Shown: piece by piece, positions 8,328 through 16,346 of the stretch
Position numbering within the stretch: position 1 is the first letter of the stretch
Layout of the letters: each line of letters opens with the position of its first letter
Program-made: the position numbers and the translations under genes
The notes under the pieces: model-generated
Databases searched by the model: none
What the model was told of the DNA's origin: nothing
What the model saw: the letters and a program-made list of their open reading frames with translations, nothing else
Assembly: GCF_002814235.1 (NCBI RefSeq)
Contig: NZ_PHSU01000006.1
Span: 22,140-86,139, forward strand
Length of the DNA: 64,000 nt
Direction: 5' to 3'
DNA from: Pseudomonas sp. QS1027
Lineage (GTDB): Bacteria > Pseudomonadota > Gammaproteobacteria > Pseudomonadales > Pseudomonadaceae

Positions 8328-8870
8328 ATGCTCAAAAAAGGGGGCAATGTGTACGACGTAGCTGTTTGGGTGGTAGATACGCGATTGCTGATCCGAGAGC
8401 ACAATGCCATTGATATTGATGGTGTCCGCGCTTGGGCTGAACAAGCGAGATCAAGCAGCGAACAGGGGCGTCGTCCCATACTGGTCTGCGACAGCGCCAT
8501 CTCGGTGGGTCTGGCACAGATGAAATCGCTGCTGGGCCACCGTTTGCCAACACTCTCATTGGCAGCTATGGCATTTGGCCAAACGACTATGGGGACGCTC
8601 TGGGAGTCTATGTTCGCTGAGTCAGGTCAAGTCTGTGCGCAGGTGCTGCTCAATCAGGACGACCTCAAGATCGATCACCGTAAATCCGGTATCAGGGCGA
8701 CCCTTCGAACCTTGCTGGATAAGGGGGTCGTGCCCATTATCAGTGAGAACGAGCTGTCGGCTCTTCCTCCTTCGCCCTTAGGGGCGGTTCACTTTCTGGC
8801 TGAGGTAATCAGCCAGATGATGAATGTGCCCTGCATCAGTCCGGCCCAGACGCTGGAAGGGGTTCAGTGA
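8328..8870 (+). CDS. Truncated, catalytically degenerate glutamate 5-kinase (ProB) homologue
   Basis: A 180-residue protein resembling the first part of the amino-acid-kinase domain of glutamate 5-kinase. GQTTMGTLWESMFAESGQVCAQVLLNQDDL and ATLRTLLDKGVVPIISENE match ProB well (ProB: QVLLT..DL, NARDTLRALL, VPVINENDAV). The active-site motifs are gone: the N-terminal VVKLGTS is VVDTRLL, VTSGA is VCDSA, the GDND segment is replaced by PLGAVHFL, and the rest of the kinase and the PUA domain are absent. It follows the intact aminotransferase by 57 nt in the same orientation. It may be a decayed gene, but the uninterrupted frame suggests a binding or regulatory role. Family call is firm, function unknown. 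Confidence 0.75.
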   Translation: MLKKGGNVYDVAVWVVDTRLLIREHNAIDIDGVRAWAEQARSSSEQGRRPILVCDSAISVGLAQMKSLLGHRLPTLSLAAMAFGQTTMGTLWESMFAESGQVCAQVLLNQDDLKIDHRKSGIRATLRTLLDKGVVPIISENELSALPPSPLGAVHFLAEVISQMMNVPCISPAQTLEGVQ

Positions 8871-8939
8871 GCGTGTTCCCAGCTTTTTTGATCGGCGTGG
8901 ACGCCAGGTTGGTTTTTTGATGGGGGGGAGAAGAGATGG

Positions 8940-8961
8940 GCGCCGAGCATGGCTTCGGCGC
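8940..8961. terminator. Weak hairpin between convergent genes
   Basis: GCGCCGA (8940-8946) and TCGGCGC (8955-8961) form a 7-bp stem with an 8-nt loop, between the convergent ProB-like and solute-binding-protein genes. No T-run is adjacent, so termination here is only a candidate. Confidence 0.4.
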
Positions 8962-8976
8962 GCTATCAGAGACCCT

Positions 8977-10014
8977 CTAGTTTTTACTGGACCACGCAAT
9001 GAAGCGCTCTTCCAGACTTTCGCCATACTCCAGCCAGAAATCCACGTTAATTTTCAGCGCATTTTTCATATTGTCAGGGGCCGTGGGTAGGTCGGCGGCG
9101 AGGGATTTATCCAGCAGGCCGGCGGCTATTGTATTTGACGGACCATAAGCCATTTGTTCAGTATAGATTTTTTGCTGTTCAGGACGCATTGCGAAATTGA
9201 TGAACTGATAGGCCTTATCAAGATGTGGTGTTCCCTTCGGAATTGCCCAGTCATCAAACTGATAGAGGTTCTGGTTCCAGACGGTTTTTAAGTTGACACC
9301 GGTTTTTTGAACAGCGTGAATTCTCCCGCTGTAGGCCGAGCTCATTACCACGTCGCCTGAAACAAGATACTGTGGTGGCTGCGCTCCGGCTTCCCACCAC
9401 TGGATATAAGGTTTTAACTCGTCGAGTTTGGCAAACGCGCGCGCAACGCCAGCGGGGGTAGAAAGCACCTTGTACACATCATCCACCGGCACACCATCGG
9501 CCATGAGTGCAAACTCTAAAGACCCTCTTGCCGATTTGCGCAGGCTTCGCTTGCCTGGAAATTTCTTGACATCCCAAAAGTCTTTCCAGTCCTTGGGGGG
9601 CACTTTTAGTTTGTCTGCGTTATAAGCCAGTACGTTAGACCACATAAATATCCCGACGCCGCACTCTTGCTGGGAACCGGGAATTAAATGGTCTTTACTC
9701 TCGATTTTGCTGTAGTCGATTTTTTCAAATAACCCTTCCTCACAACCTCTGGCCAAGTCCGTATCTTCTACGTCAAGCACATCCCAGCTTACGCTTTTTG
9801 TTTCTACCATGGCTTTTAGCTTGGCCATCTCCCCATTCCATTCCCCGGCAACAATATCGGTGCCTGAATGAGCGGTGAAGGGTTTGTAAAAGGCGTCTTG
9901 CTGAGCGTCCTTGCTGGCCCCTCCGTATGAGATGACAGTTATTTTTTCTGCTATTGCGTGGCTCGATATTGCAAGGCCACTGATCAGGGAAATGGTCATA
10001 AGCGTCTTTGACAT
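8977..10014 (-). CDS. ABC-transporter periplasmic binding protein, polyamine (PotD) type
   Basis: A 345-residue extracellular solute-binding protein. Residues 1-22 are a signal peptide (LMTISLISGLAISSHAIA, cleavage before EKITV). ITVISYGGASKDAQ, WDVLDVEDTDLARGC, SGDVVMSSAYSGR, WAIPKGTPHLDKAYQFINF and MAYGPSN match the spermidine/putrescine-type family. GGAGAG lies 6 nt before the ATG. No permease or ATPase gene is beside it, so it must share a transporter encoded elsewhere or have lost its partners. It points away from the aminotransferase group but would supply that pathway's amine substrate. Polyamine specificity is inferred from the family. Confidence 0.87.
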   Translation of the reverse strand: MSKTLMTISLISGLAISSHAIAEKITVISYGGASKDAQQDAFYKPFTAHSGTDIVAGEWNGEMAKLKAMVETKSVSWDVLDVEDTDLARGCEEGLFEKIDYSKIESKDHLIPGSQQECGVGIFMWSNVLAYNADKLKVPPKDWKDFWDVKKFPGKRSLRKSARGSLEFALMADGVPVDDVYKVLSTPAGVARAFAKLDELKPYIQWWEAGAQPPQYLVSGDVVMSSAYSGRIHAVQKTGVNLKTVWNQNLYQFDDWAIPKGTPHLDKAYQFINFAMRPEQQKIYTEQMAYGPSNTIAAGLLDKSLAADLPTAPDNMKNALKINVDFWLEYGESLEERFIAWSSKN

Positions 10015-10345
10015 TTTGGCTCTCCGGATACAATTGCTATTGTTTGTTTTTGTATGCCATTTTTAGCGGCGGGAGCTAATTTTGTGCGTGCTGCTGGAGA
10101 AAACGCGGGTGAATGTTGGTGGACAGATTGAGGGTGCGTTCTGAGCGTAATTTATCTATTGATGGTTGGGGTAGGTGTGAAAGGTAGGAGTGCAAGCTTT
10201 TTTATTTGTATGTGTGGGTGGAGGTTTTTCTGGGCTAAATTCGCGTTGCGCAATGCAACAGAATGCATCGATCGCGGCGTGGAGTAAGCAAATAAGGCTG
10301 TGCTGTGGATGGCGTATCAACGCCGTTATAGACATTCAGAATACC
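10015..10345. other. 331-bp intergenic region upstream of the binding-protein gene
   Basis: No credible coding sequence. It must hold the promoter of the minus-strand binding-protein gene. A symmetric element GTTGC-GCAAT-GCAAC lies at 10245-10259 and could be a regulator site. No clear riboswitch or sigma-54 element was seen. Confidence 0.4.
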
Positions 10346-11461
10346 TTAAGCGTGTCGCTGCTCATTGGGTAGCTTCCCGGACCACCGTTTGAAAGCACGT
10401 CTGAAACTGTGAGCGTCACTAAAGCCAAGCGCATGTGCAACGTCAGCGACAGTCATGTCCGTATGGCGGAGTAAGTCACATGCCCGCTCGTGCCGGATTT
10501 GATCGAATAGGCCGCTATAAGATAATCCTAGCTCAGTGAGTCGCCGACGTAGCGTACGCTCACTTATGTTAAGTTTCTTTGGGATAGCCTGCAGTGCTTC
10601 TCGATCATCCAGATTGAGGCGTATGTGGCTTGAAAGCGTTTCAATAAGCTCGTTACGTGTCGTGCGCCGGTTCAGCATTTTATCTAACTGGGCGCGCAGT
10701 GGCGCGCACGTGATATCGTCATAATCAGGCAGTTGTGTATTCAGCCAGTGGGGTTCGCTAATTAGACGATTTCCGCCTGCCGCGAATTTGATGGGGCAGC
10801 GGAAAACGCGTCGGTAGGCATCCGCATAGTCTGGACGTGCATAAGACAGTTCTACTCGAAGTGGATTAAAGGTTGCTCCCACAAGTCGCCGCACGATGGA
10901 CACGGCACTGGAGAATGCTTCCTCGACCAAGAAAGGCTCGATTTCAATGTCAAATACCTTGGGTTTGACTTCTATTATCAATTCACTCGGATTTATGTTG
11001 GCCCGGTGCTCCAGCAGTGCTCCCGTATCGCCCTGGTGTTCTAGGCCGTAAGTGATGGCTTCTCCGAGCGTTCTGCACGTGAGCATCGCCAATCCGGCCA
11101 GCCCCCATGATACTGGCGTCTGACGGATCCCAGTGGAAAGCCCCAGCGCGGGATCGCGTAGCGTTCGCTGGGTTCGGGTGATCAAAGACCTTGTTTGTCG
11201 GTATGACAAGCGTGTCTCCAGGTCAAGGAGTTCAGGATATCCGAAGCCCAGGCCGCGGCAGACGTGGTCAATTGATAATCCACTTTCACTTAAAAGGCTT
11301 AGCAGGGCGCGCGCGACATTGGGCACGACAACGGCATCATTTTGTTGCGGATTATCCGTCCAGTGATGGGGGCTGACAGTGGGCTTTAGCATCGTAAAAA
11401 AGTTCACAGTTAAACCAGGCTCGCGGGCCGAAAGTGTCTTTTGTTTCGTTGGCAGTATCAC
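10346..11461 (-). CDS. AraC-family regulator with N-terminal Arabinose_bd-type domain
   Basis: Up to 371 residues. The N-terminal about 200 residues match the ligand-binding domain of OruR/ArgR-type AraC proteins (VARALLSLLSESGLSIDHVCRGLG, then GLAGLAMLTCRTLGEAITYGL). The C-terminus is a double helix-turn-helix (LNISERTLRRRLTELGLSY and MTVADVAHALGFSDAHSFRRAFKRWSG). A GTG at 11461 opens the frame; a Met at 11392 is an alternative but has no Shine-Dalgarno. It is divergent from the flavin monooxygenase at 11619 with a 157-nt gap, so it is the likely activator of that group. The regulator at 17336 is a paralogue. Confidence 0.9.
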   Translation of the reverse strand: MILPTKQKTLSAREPGLTVNFFTMLKPTVSPHHWTDNPQQNDAVVVPNVARALLSLLSESGLSIDHVCRGLGFGYPELLDLETRLSYRQTRSLITRTQRTLRDPALGLSTGIRQTPVSWGLAGLAMLTCRTLGEAITYGLEHQGDTGALLEHRANINPSELIIEVKPKVFDIEIEPFLVEEAFSSAVSIVRRLVGATFNPLRVELSYARPDYADAYRRVFRCPIKFAAGGNRLISEPHWLNTQLPDYDDITCAPLRAQLDKMLNRRTTRNELIETLSSHIRLNLDDREALQAIPKKLNISERTLRRRLTELGLSYSGLFDQIRHERACDLLRHTDMTVADVAHALGFSDAHSFRRAFKRWSGKLPNEQRHA

Positions 11462-11618
11462 CTGTCTTTCTGCCTCTTTGCTGGACGAGTCGTCGATTTA
11501 ATGAACAGAGTATTAAAACTGTCCGTTAAAGATCCCTGCCTGGCCGGAAAAGGCTCATGGGCGAAGCTCGCTTCCTTTACATTCTGGGCTCGACTCCCTA
11601 AGAATAAAGGAAAGCGCT

Positions 11619-13043
11619 ATGACCTCTGCGAACGACCCCGGCATCCTCGACCGAGGAGATGCAGCCTGTATCATTGGCTCGGGACCAGGAGGACTGAGTA
11701 CCGCTCGGGCGCTGAAGGCGCAAGGTATAACGTATGACCAATACGAGCGGCACTCCGACGTCGGTGGTATCTGGGATATTAATAATTCGGGTACGCCGAT
11801 GTATGAATCGGCTCACTTTATCTCGTCTCGAGATCTCTCAGGTTTTGTCGGGTTTCCAATGCCCCGACACTTTCCAGACTACCCCTCGCATCGTCAAATA
11901 ACAGATTACCTTCGAAGTTTTGCGGACGCCTACGGTCTACGTGACCCTATTCAATTCAATATGCCCGTGGCGTTGATCGAAAAAGATGCTGAGGGTCGAT
12001 GGATCGTGACTCTGGGTGATGGATCCAAGAAACGTTACCGTTGGGTGATCTTGGCGACGGGTACAAATTGGCAGCCCAACTTGCCTTCATTTCGCGGTCA
12101 ATTTGATGGAGAGATACGTCATTCGAACAGCTTCAAGTCCGGGCAAGAGTTTCACGGGAAGCGGGTGTTGGTGGTGGGGGCTGGCAATTCGGGAACCGAC
12201 ATTTCTTGCGAGGCGGCCATTCATGCCGGAAAAGCGTTCATTAGCATGAGGCGTGGCTATTATTTTATTCCAAAGCATGTGTTCGGCGTGCCGGCTGATG
12301 TATTCGGCGAGAATGGGCCGCACCTTCCCCTCTGGTTGGCGAGGCCAATATTCAAGGTGCTCTTGAAACTGCTGGTGGGGGACTTGACTCGCTGGGGACT
12401 GCCGAAGCCTGACCATGCTCTATTTGAGACGCATCCGATTGTCAACTCGCAACTGATTCATCATTTGCAGCATGGCAATATTGCGGTCAGGCCGAATATC
12501 GATCGACTCGACGGCGAGTATGTAGTTTTCGAGGACGGTTCACGAGAACCGATTGATCTTGTCCTCTGTGCGACCGGTTTCAAATGGGGTGCTGAATGTG
12601 CCGCACAGTTTTTTGAGTGGAAGAACGGACGACCGTTACTGTATCTTTCAATGTTCAGCCGCACGCATCAGAACCTCTGTGCAATAGGCTATCTTGACCA
12701 AAATTCCAGTGCTTTCAAATTGTTTGATACACAAGCCTTCACCTTGGCGTCGTACTTGCGTGCTCAACTGGACGATTGCTCAAGTGCGAAGCAGTTCGAC
12801 CAACTGATCAAAACGGATGAACCGGATCTCTCAGGGGGGATACGATTCGTACAGTCGGACCGTCATGCTGTCTATCTGGATGCTCGTTCTTTCACGACCT
12901 ACCTGGAAAAACTGCGGGCCAGCCTTAACTGGGGAACGCTAAGCATTGGCTGTTATGACGCATTAAAACGCGTACCTAAGCAGGCGAGTGGCGTACCCCC
13001 AACCTCGCAGCCTTTGCAAGAGGTCAGCTTACATGGCAAATAA
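11619..13043 (+). CDS. Class B flavin-containing monooxygenase
   Basis: A 474-residue NAD(P)H- and FAD-dependent monooxygenase. FAD motif GSGPGG at 20-25; FMO fingerprint FDGEIRHSNSF (F162-x-G164-xxx-H168-xxx-F172); NADPH motif GAGNSG at 187-192; late FMO motif LCATGFKWG. Such enzymes oxygenate N, S or carbonyl carbon, or hydroxylate long-chain compounds (AlmA-like). AAGGAAAG precedes the ATG. It overlaps the next SDR gene by 11 nt, so the two are translationally coupled; an alcohol/ketone dehydrogenase followed by oxygenation is a common pairing. Class is firm, substrate unknown. Confidence 0.9.
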   Translation: MTSANDPGILDRGDAACIIGSGPGGLSTARALKAQGITYDQYERHSDVGGIWDINNSGTPMYESAHFISSRDLSGFVGFPMPRHFPDYPSHRQITDYLRSFADAYGLRDPIQFNMPVALIEKDAEGRWIVTLGDGSKKRYRWVILATGTNWQPNLPSFRGQFDGEIRHSNSFKSGQEFHGKRVLVVGAGNSGTDISCEAAIHAGKAFISMRRGYYFIPKHVFGVPADVFGENGPHLPLWLARPIFKVLLKLLVGDLTRWGLPKPDHALFETHPIVNSQLIHHLQHGNIAVRPNIDRLDGEYVVFEDGSREPIDLVLCATGFKWGAECAAQFFEWKNGRPLLYLSMFSRTHQNLCAIGYLDQNSSAFKLFDTQAFTLASYLRAQLDDCSSAKQFDQLIKTDEPDLSGGIRFVQSDRHAVYLDARSFTTYLEKLRASLNWGTLSIGCYDALKRVPKQASGVPPTSQPLQEVSLHGK

Positions 13044-13914
13044 GACGTCGTTTACAGGCTGGACGGCGCTGATTACCGGTGGGGCCGGCGGGTTGGGGCG
13101 GGCTATTGCGGCGGTTCTTATCGCTCGGGGTATTAGATGTCTGCTGGTTGATATCGATCCAACCCGATTGGCTCAGGCCGCCACGGCGTTAGGCCCCATG
13201 GCGCTCACTCATGAGGCCGATCTCACTGACCCTCAAGCGCTGGAGAACTTAGTCTCGCGGGTAAGAAATGAGCTGGGACGCCTCGATCTTCTTGTCAATA
13301 ATGCGGGGATATTGAGTAATGTACTGTTTGAAGTGCGTCCGATGCCGTCAATCGTTCGCGAGGTCCAACTCAACATGCTTGTTCCCATTGAGTTGACGCA
13401 AGCTCTTCTACCCCTGCTGCAACAGGCCACTGATGGTCGGGTGATTTCAATTGTTTCGCTTGGCGGGTTATTCCCCATGCCGGAAACCTGTATTTATTCG
13501 GCCACAAAATTTGGCCTGCGTGGTGCAATGCTCTGTCTGGGGCTGGACGGGCCGCGCCTGGGTGTAAAATTCACGATTGTAAATCCATCGGCTACGGAAA
13601 CACCGATGTTGATGCGTGAGGCTATTGAGAATGGCAATAAAATGCAGTTCATGGATCGTCCCCAAATGCCTGCGGATGTGGCTAAAACAGTTCTACAGGC
13701 GCTAGATAAACCTCGTTTGGAGATGTTCGTGCGGCCTAGCGAGTCATGGAGTGCACGCCTGGTGATGCTGGCACCTGGGATTTTGCCTTACGTGTTACCA
13801 CTGTTTCGCCGAAAAAGCGAAGCGGGTCATCGCAAGTACCTTGCCTCTCTCACGCAGCGGGGGTTGATCAAAAAGGACGGGGAAGGTTGGCGATTAAATT
13901 TGCCAGAAAATTAA
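13033..13914 (+). CDS. Short-chain dehydrogenase/reductase
   Basis: A 293-residue classical SDR. GGAGGLG cofactor loop at 16-22, NNAG at 89-92 and catalytic Ser142-Tyr155-Lys159 (SLGG; YSATK). The start is the ATG at 13033, inside the last codons of the monooxygenase gene; an earlier in-frame GTG at 12988 would lengthen the overlap without support. The C-terminal about 60 residues extend past the core with a hydrophobic stretch (LVMLAPGILPYVLPLF), suggesting membrane association like lipid-active SDRs. Probable role: oxidation of an alcohol to the ketone or aldehyde used by the coupled monooxygenase. Confidence 0.9.
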   Translation: MANKTSFTGWTALITGGAGGLGRAIAAVLIARGIRCLLVDIDPTRLAQAATALGPMALTHEADLTDPQALENLVSRVRNELGRLDLLVNNAGILSNVLFEVRPMPSIVREVQLNMLVPIELTQALLPLLQQATDGRVISIVSLGGLFPMPETCIYSATKFGLRGAMLCLGLDGPRLGVKFTIVNPSATETPMLMREAIENGNKMQFMDRPQMPADVAKTVLQALDKPRLEMFVRPSESWSARLVMLAPGILPYVLPLFRRKSEAGHRKYLASLTQRGLIKKDGEGWRLNLPEN

Positions 13915-14021
13915 GGGGTATTCATCTGCTGTCGTATGGTGGTTGTTTAACGTCTGGTAAGTAAAGTTTTGTCGAAAAATGTTAGCTGTTCTGCAGCCTG
14001 TTAATTTAACTGGAGATTAAA

Positions 14022-14333
14022 ATGACACGTCCGGCGAAATATCATGACTTTCGGGAGTTTTACCCATTTTATCTGAGTGAGCACTCCAATCGTACGTCAC
14101 GTCGTCTTCATTTTATTGGTTCGACAATCGCTGTCCTACTGTCTGTTGTCGCTGTCGCGACTGAACACTGGTGGCTGCTGGTTCTTGCGCTGGTTCAAGC
14201 GTATGCCTTCGCCTGGACGGGGCATTTTTTCTATGAGCGAAATCGACCCGCCACCTTCAAGCATCCAATCAATAGCTTCATGGGGGATTGGCGCATGTGG
14301 TGGGATATCCTTACCGGGAAGATATCGTTCTAA
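14022..14333 (+). CDS. DUF962 / Mpo1-like small membrane protein
   Basis: A 103-residue protein of the DUF962 (YGL010w/Mpo1-like) family: the HDFREFYPFYLSEHSNRTSRRLHFIG opening segment, then HFFYERNRPATFKHPINSFMGDWRMW. Conserved histidines (RRLHFIG, GHFFYERN, FKHP) are the family's presumed Fe-binding residues. Two hydrophobic segments span about 29-45 and 50-64. Yeast Mpo1 is an Fe(II) dioxygenase that alpha-oxidises 2-hydroxy fatty acids from phytosphingosine; the activity of bacterial members is mostly untested. GGAG lies upstream of the ATG. Placement after a monooxygenase and SDR, and before an aldehyde dehydrogenase, supports a lipid or long-chain substrate for this cluster. Confidence 0.85.
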   Translation: MTRPAKYHDFREFYPFYLSEHSNRTSRRLHFIGSTIAVLLSVVAVATEHWWLLVLALVQAYAFAWTGHFFYERNRPATFKHPINSFMGDWRMWWDILTGKISF

Positions 14334-14668
14334 CAGCCCACTGCAATAGTCGCTTCCAAGAGGGCGGTCTTCCATCTCCGATAGGATTGACCGCCACCGC
14401 CAAAGCTGGGGCCTTCCGCGCCCAATTTCTTCCCTTCCTTTTCTAGAAAACGGGTATGTACTCTGCCGCCAGCGATCTGGTCGCAGTCCGTTTTCAACCC
14501 TTTTTCGTCCTTCTCGCCCCTGCTTGCCCTGTCGGCTCTTGGTTACTTTAGGACGGGTAACCCGTTCTCAGGAGCGTTGAGTGAACAACGAGCATGACGA
14601 GCGAATGCCTCAACGACGCTCCGCGCTTTGAGTATGCCTTAGGGCCTTGATTGGAAGTGAAAGCAAAC
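14334..14668. repeat. Degenerate Pseudomonas-type intergenic repeat with palindromes
   Basis: The 335-bp gap has no plausible gene. Segments such as AACGGGTATGTACTC and TCGGCTCTTGGTTACTTT followed by GTAACCCG resemble, from memory, an intergenic repeat common in Pseudomonas chromosomes. It contains a perfect palindrome ACGGGT-A-ACCCGT (14553-14565) and a longer imperfect inverted repeat (GGAGCGTTGAG near 14571 with CTCAACGACGCTCC near 14609). Copies elsewhere in the genome would confirm it. The aldehyde dehydrogenase promoter must also lie here or upstream. Confidence 0.4.
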
Positions 14669-16174
14669 ATGAACGATAAAATGACTCAGGTTGAACCTGC
14701 GGTTTCTAAAATGGCTTTTGATGCTGCGCGCGGTGCCTTTAAAACATATTTTCATCTCACCACCGAGGAGCGTTTGGCCGAGCTTTCAAAGCTCAAGGAA
14801 ACGATTCTGATAGGCCGTTCGGTAATTATCGAGCGCGTCATGAAAGACGTCGGCAAGTGCCGCACCGATGCCCTGATCGCAGAAATCCTCGGGACCGTCG
14901 ATTGGATCAACTGGCTTGAAAAAAATGCGGTTCGGCTGCTCAGGCCAGAAAAGGTCAAGACCCCAATCACACTGCTCGGCAAGCAATCGCTGTTGTTGCA
15001 TGAGCCCTTGGGCGTGGTGCTGATCATTTGCCCCTGGAATTACCCTTTTCACAATGCCATTACCGGTATCGCCGCCGCTATCGTCACAGGGAATGCTGTG
15101 GTCTACAAGCCCTCGGAGCACGCACCCTGCGTTGGCCTGATCGAGCAGGTGCTGGCGTGTTCGCCGGTGCTGCAAAGCCTGGTACAGGTCGTCTATGGCG
15201 ATGGTCAGCTGGGTTCGGCGCTTATTGATGAGCAGCCTGCAAAAATCTTCTTTACCGGCAGTGGGCCAACGGGCGGCAAGATCATGGCCCAAGCCAGCAA
15301 GGAGCTGATTCCTGTCGAACTCGAACTGGGTGGCAAGGACCCCATGATCGTTTTTTCCGATGCGCCCATTGCGCGTTCGGTTGCCGGTGCACTATGGGGG
15401 GCTTTTACCAACGCGGGGCAGTCCTGTAGTGCCGTGGAGCGGCTGCTGGTGCAGGACAGCATTCATGAGCATTTTATTGCGGAATTGGTCAAGGAGGCCG
15501 GCAAGATTGTCGTGCGTCCTGACGATAGCGGTGATGCGGACATCGGCCGAATGACCGTCGGCTTCCAGAGAGACAAAGTCATCGAGCATGTGCAGCAAGC
15601 ACTCGCTTCGGGAGCTCGTTTGCGCTTTGGTCAGGTACCTTCCCCGGACTCGCTGATTGTGCAGCCGATCATTCTGGATCGAGTCACACCGGAAATGCTG
15701 GTATGGAAGGAGGAAACGTTCGGCCCTGTGCTTCCAGTCATGGCGTTTTCCAGCGAAGCACAGGCTATTCATGAGGCCAATGCGACGAGTTATGGCCTGT
15801 GTGCCAGCGTTTTTACCGCCGATGCCGAGCGCGGGCTGCGTGTTGCGCAGGCACTCGACGTCGGCGGTGTTTCGATCAATAACGTAAACATGAGTGAGGG
15901 GAATCCGGGATTGCCCTTTGGAGGTGCCAAGAAGAGCGGATTTGGAAAGTTGAGAGGGCCCGAGGGTTTGCTGGGATTTACTCGCAGCAAGGCGGTGCTC
16001 ATCGACACGGCAAAGCCCAAGATCGAAGCCAACTGGTATCCCTATACCCAGGAAAAGTTTCGTCGGTTCGAACGGTTTATAAAGGCCTTGTATTTCCCGA
16101 GCCGACTGCGCCTTCTGGCCATCGCCTGGCATGGCTTCAGACTTGAATCATTCAGTCAGAAACCTCGCAAATAA
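14669..16174 (+). CDS. Aldehyde dehydrogenase (coniferyl/fatty aldehyde type)
   Basis: A 501-residue NAD(P)+-dependent aldehyde dehydrogenase. Motifs: ICPWNYPFHNAI, FTGSGPTGGK, general base Glu219 (LELGGKD) and catalytic Cys253 (NAGQSC). The basic, hydrophobic C-terminal tail (RFIKALYFPSRLRLLAIAWHGF) may attach it to the membrane, as in fatty aldehyde dehydrogenases. The ATG at 14669 is taken as start; in-frame TTG (14651) and GTG (14657) lie upstream. It oxidises an aldehyde to the carboxylate without CoA. It precedes the first TorF-like porin, giving a porin-plus-dehydrogenase pair that recurs in the 24583-33788 operon. One of three such enzymes in this island. Confidence 0.88.
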   Translation: MNDKMTQVEPAVSKMAFDAARGAFKTYFHLTTEERLAELSKLKETILIGRSVIIERVMKDVGKCRTDALIAEILGTVDWINWLEKNAVRLLRPEKVKTPITLLGKQSLLLHEPLGVVLIICPWNYPFHNAITGIAAAIVTGNAVVYKPSEHAPCVGLIEQVLACSPVLQSLVQVVYGDGQLGSALIDEQPAKIFFTGSGPTGGKIMAQASKELIPVELELGGKDPMIVFSDAPIARSVAGALWGAFTNAGQSCSAVERLLVQDSIHEHFIAELVKEAGKIVVRPDDSGDADIGRMTVGFQRDKVIEHVQQALASGARLRFGQVPSPDSLIVQPIILDRVTPEMLVWKEETFGPVLPVMAFSSEAQAIHEANATSYGLCASVFTADAERGLRVAQALDVGGVSINNVNMSEGNPGLPFGGAKKSGFGKLRGPEGLLGFTRSKAVLIDTAKPKIEANWYPYTQEKFRRFERFIKALYFPSRLRLLAIAWHGFRLESFSQKPRK

Positions 16175-16193
16175 ACGGATGTTCCTGCTGTCG

Positions 16194-16230
16194 CGAGCAC
16201 ATCGACTCATATGTGCTCGTGTACACGAGC
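16194..16230. promoter_or_regulatory. Overlapping inverted repeats upstream of the porin
   Basis: CGAGCACAT (16194-16202) pairs with ATGTGCTCG (16211-16219), and the perfect palindrome GCTCGTGT-ACACGAGC (16215-16230) shares the middle arm. The two stems are mutually exclusive. They lie between the aldehyde dehydrogenase stop and the porin start, so they could end transcription, act as operators or switch between RNA folds. No U-run follows. Confidence 0.5.
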
Positions 16231-16346
16231 CTGGCCAACTTGACTCAAATAATAATGATGCGTGTTGTTTAACACTGCGGCCGTAACTTCAGTGATTTTG
16301 TTCGATTGCCTTTCTCTTAATTAAATAAAAATGAAAGGGTGTGCTA

